From a bacterium (GTDB taxonomy: Bacteria; Krumholzibacteriota; Krumholzibacteriia; LZORAL124-64-63), in assembly GCA_030591105.1 (NCBI GenBank), contig JAUVBS010000149.1, forward strand, positions 1 through 5,960: a DNA stretch of 5,960 bases, in the 5' to 3' direction. The notes under the pieces are model-generated. The model had not been told where the DNA came from, searched no databases, and worked only from the letters and a program-made list of their open reading frames with translations. The position numbers and the translations under genes were made by a program. Positions 4,619-5,960 of the stretch are shown in pieces. Numbering within the stretch: position 1 is the stretch's first letter; every line of letters begins with the position of its first letter.

Positions 4619-5960
4619 CCGATCACAGCCAGCCGCCGTTCGAGAAGATCCTGATCGCCAACCGGGGCGAGATCGCCGTGCGGGTGATCCGTGCCTGCCG
4701 CGAAATGGGCGTCGCCAGCGTTGCGGTTTACTCCGAGGCGGACGTGACGGCTCAGCACGTCGTGCTGGCAGACGAGGCGATCCTGATCGGCCCGCCCGAA
4801 CCGCGCGAGAGTTACCTCGACGGCGAGAAGATAGTCGCGGCCGCCCGCGCAGCCGGCGCCGACGGGATCCACCCTGGTTATGGGTTTCTCGCCGAAAACG
4901 CCGATTTCGCGGCTGCATGTACTACAGCCGGCCTGACGTTCATCGGCCCGTCGGCCGAGGTGATCGCCCGTATGGGCGAGAAGACTGCCGCCCGTGCCAT
5001 CATGCTGGAGGCCGGAGTGCCGGTGGTGCCGGGAGCGGCGCTGCCGCAGCCGGACGCCGACGGCCGGCTCGACGAGCAAGCGGTCCGCGCCGCCGCGGAT
5101 CAGATCGGGCTGCCGGTCATGGTCAAGGCGGCCTTCGGAGGTGGGGGCAAGGGGATGCGGATGGTCACCGCTGCGGCGGACGTAGCCTCGGCGGCGGAGG
5201 CGGCAGCTCGCGAGGCACTGGGCGCCTTCGGCGACGGTACGGTCTATCTCGAACGTTACCTCGAACGGACACGCCACGTGGAGTTTCAGATCTTCGGCGA
5301 CGCCCATGGCGGCGCGATCCATCTTTGCGAGCGAGAATGTTCGATCCAGCGGCGGCACCAGAAGATCATCGAGGAGACCCCGTCGCCGGCTCTGGATGAA
5401 GACCTGCGGGTACGGATGGGCGCCGCGGCGGTCGCCGCGACCCGTGCGGTCGGTTACCAAGGGGCCGGCACAGTGGAGTTCCTGCTCGCACCCGACGGTG
5501 AATTCTATTTCCTGGAGATGAACACCCGTCTGCAGGTCGAGCACCCGGTAACCGAAATGACCACCGGTCTGGATCTGGTCCGCGCGCAGCTGCTGGTGGC
5601 GGCGGGCCAGCCGTTACCGTGGACCCAGCAGCAGATCCGCCCACACGGCCACGCCATCGAGTGCCGTGTATACGCCGAGGATCCGGAGAATGGTTTCCTG
5701 CCGTCGTTGGGGGAGATTCTCCTGCTGAACGAACCGCGCGGCCCCGGCGTGCGGGTCGATAGTGGCGTGGCCCAGGGCGACACGGTTTCGATGCACTACG
5801 ACCCGATGATCGCCAAACTCGCGCTGCACGCCGCCGGCCGGCCGGAAGCCATCGACCGTGCCATCGCAGCCTTGCGCCAGTACGCAGTGCTCGGCGTGAC
5901 CACCAACGTGGCTTATCTGATCGCGATCCTCGATCACCCGGCTTTTCGCGCCGGCGAGAC
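4615..5960 (+). CDS. mccA: 3-Methylcrotonyl-CoA carboxylase, biotin carboxylase (alpha) subunit, 3' end outside window
   Basis: MccA (LiuD) carboxylates its own biotin with ATP and bicarbonate and presents it to MccB. The frame runs 448 codons without a stop to the window edge. The N-terminal biotin carboxylase domain begins KILIANRGEIAVRVIRAC (11-28), followed by HPGYGFLAEN (86-95). ATP-grasp residues include Lys123 (GEKTAAR), Lys171 (VMVKAAF) and the glycine loop GGGGKGMR (175-182). The RHVEFQ segment (220-225), CSIQRRHQKIIEETPSP (242-258) with Lys250, Glu288, Glu301 and EMNTRLQVEHPVTEM (301-315) with the catalytic Arg305 are all present. The carboxylase C-terminal domain follows (HAIECRVYAEDP, HYDPMIAKL at 394-402). 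The linking domain and biotin carrier domain with its biotinylated Lys, expected in a protein of about 650-670 residues, would lie beyond 5960. ATG 4615 overlaps the liuC TGA (ATGA). Biotin carboxylases of propionyl-, acetyl- and geranyl-CoA carboxylases share these motifs; the MCC assignment rests on mccB and liuC upstream. Confidence 0.93.
   Translation, partial: MTDHSQPPFEKILIANRGEIAVRVIRACREMGVASVAVYSEADVTAQHVVLADEAILIGPPEPRESYLDGEKIVAAARAAGADGIHPGYGFLAENADFAAACTTAGLTFIGPSAEVIARMGEKTAARAIMLEAGVPVVPGAALPQPDADGRLDEQAVRAAADQIGLPVMVKAAFGGGGKGMRMVTAAADVASAAEAAAREALGAFGDGTVYLERYLERTRHVEFQIFGDAHGGAIHLCERECSIQRRHQKIIEETPSPALDEDLRVRMGAAAVAATRAVGYQGAGTVEFLLAPDGEFYFLEMNTRLQVEHPVTEMTTGLDLVRAQLLVAAGQPLPWTQQQIRPHGHAIECRVYAEDPENGFLPSLGEILLLNEPRGPGVRVDSGVAQGDTVSMHYDPMIAKLALHAAGRPEAIDRAIAALRQYAVLGVTTNVAYLIAILDHPAFRAGE

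Noticed and set aside
4917..5399. Plus-strand open frame of 160 codons inside mccA
   Set aside because: It is out of frame with the intact mccA reading frame, very Gly/Arg-rich and without motifs.
4129..5544. Long open frame of 471 codons on the minus strand
   Set aside because: It lies antisense to conserved parts of liuC and mccA, whose frames show full family motifs. Its product is Arg/Pro/Ser-rich with no recognisable domain, as expected for a mirror frame in GC-rich coding DNA.
4615..5960. Suspected frameshift or break in mccA
   Set aside because: Codon-by-codon reading from ATG 4615 to 5960 shows no stop, and all biotin carboxylase motifs appear in order in one frame. It is cut only by the window edge.
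1..5960. Functional link between the lipoprotein pair and the leucine-degradation operon
   Set aside because: They are separated by an independent promoter and act in different compartments and pathways; adjacency looks incidental.
1..5960. tRNA, rRNA, CRISPR, insertion sequence or phage features
   Set aside because: I saw no cloverleaf sequence, spaced direct repeats, transposase or integrase motifs or terminal repeats on either strand.

Overview
The window is a GC-rich stretch of bacterial chromosome with every gene on the + strand. It holds two transcription blocks separated by a 139-base intergenic region. The gene content suggests a high-GC gammaproteobacterium: an LpoB-family penicillin-binding-protein activator sits next to a COG3014-type lipoprotein, and a liu-type leucine-degradation operon with sigma70-like signals follows. 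This assignment is an inference from families and layout; no ribosomal or other marker gene is present. Nothing indicates a mobile element, prophage, CRISPR array or tRNA.

Block 1 (1-1986) encodes envelope proteins. The first gene is cut by the left edge and ends an LpoB-family protein, whose known members are outer-membrane lipoproteins that activate the peptidoglycan synthase PBP1B. Twelve bases later comes a 500-codon lipoprotein of the uncharacterised COG3014 type, with a clear lipobox, a helical-repeat-like N-terminal half and a beta-rich C-terminal half. The two are probably co-transcribed and may work together at the outer membrane.

The intergenic region (1987-2125) holds the best regulatory signals: a sigma70-type promoter (TAGACC, 17 bases, TATAAT), an 8-base inverted repeat that brackets the -35 box and overlaps the -10 box, and a perfect 18-base palindrome in the 5' leader. 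The leader ends in a strong Shine-Dalgarno sequence and a TTG start.

Block 2 (2126 to past the right edge) is a tightly packed mccB-liuC-mccA (liuB-liuC-liuD) operon. MccB, the carboxyltransferase beta subunit, and MccA, the biotin carboxylase/biotin carrier alpha subunit, together form 3-methylcrotonyl-CoA carboxylase. This enzyme makes 3-methylglutaconyl-CoA, which the crotonase-fold protein between them (LiuC) hydrates to HMG-CoA. MccA is open to position 5960 and lacks its C-terminal biotin carrier domain only because the window ends. The isovaleryl-CoA dehydrogenase that often heads such operons is not directly upstream here.

The region reads mostly as ordinary, well-conserved genes. 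The points most worth a second look are the leader palindrome, the promoter-spanning inverted repeat, the crotonase with a Pro-rich insertion and Gly at the first catalytic Glu position, and the uncharacterised COG3014 lipoprotein paired with an LpoB-like activator. I did not find convincing evidence for a novel multi-gene system.
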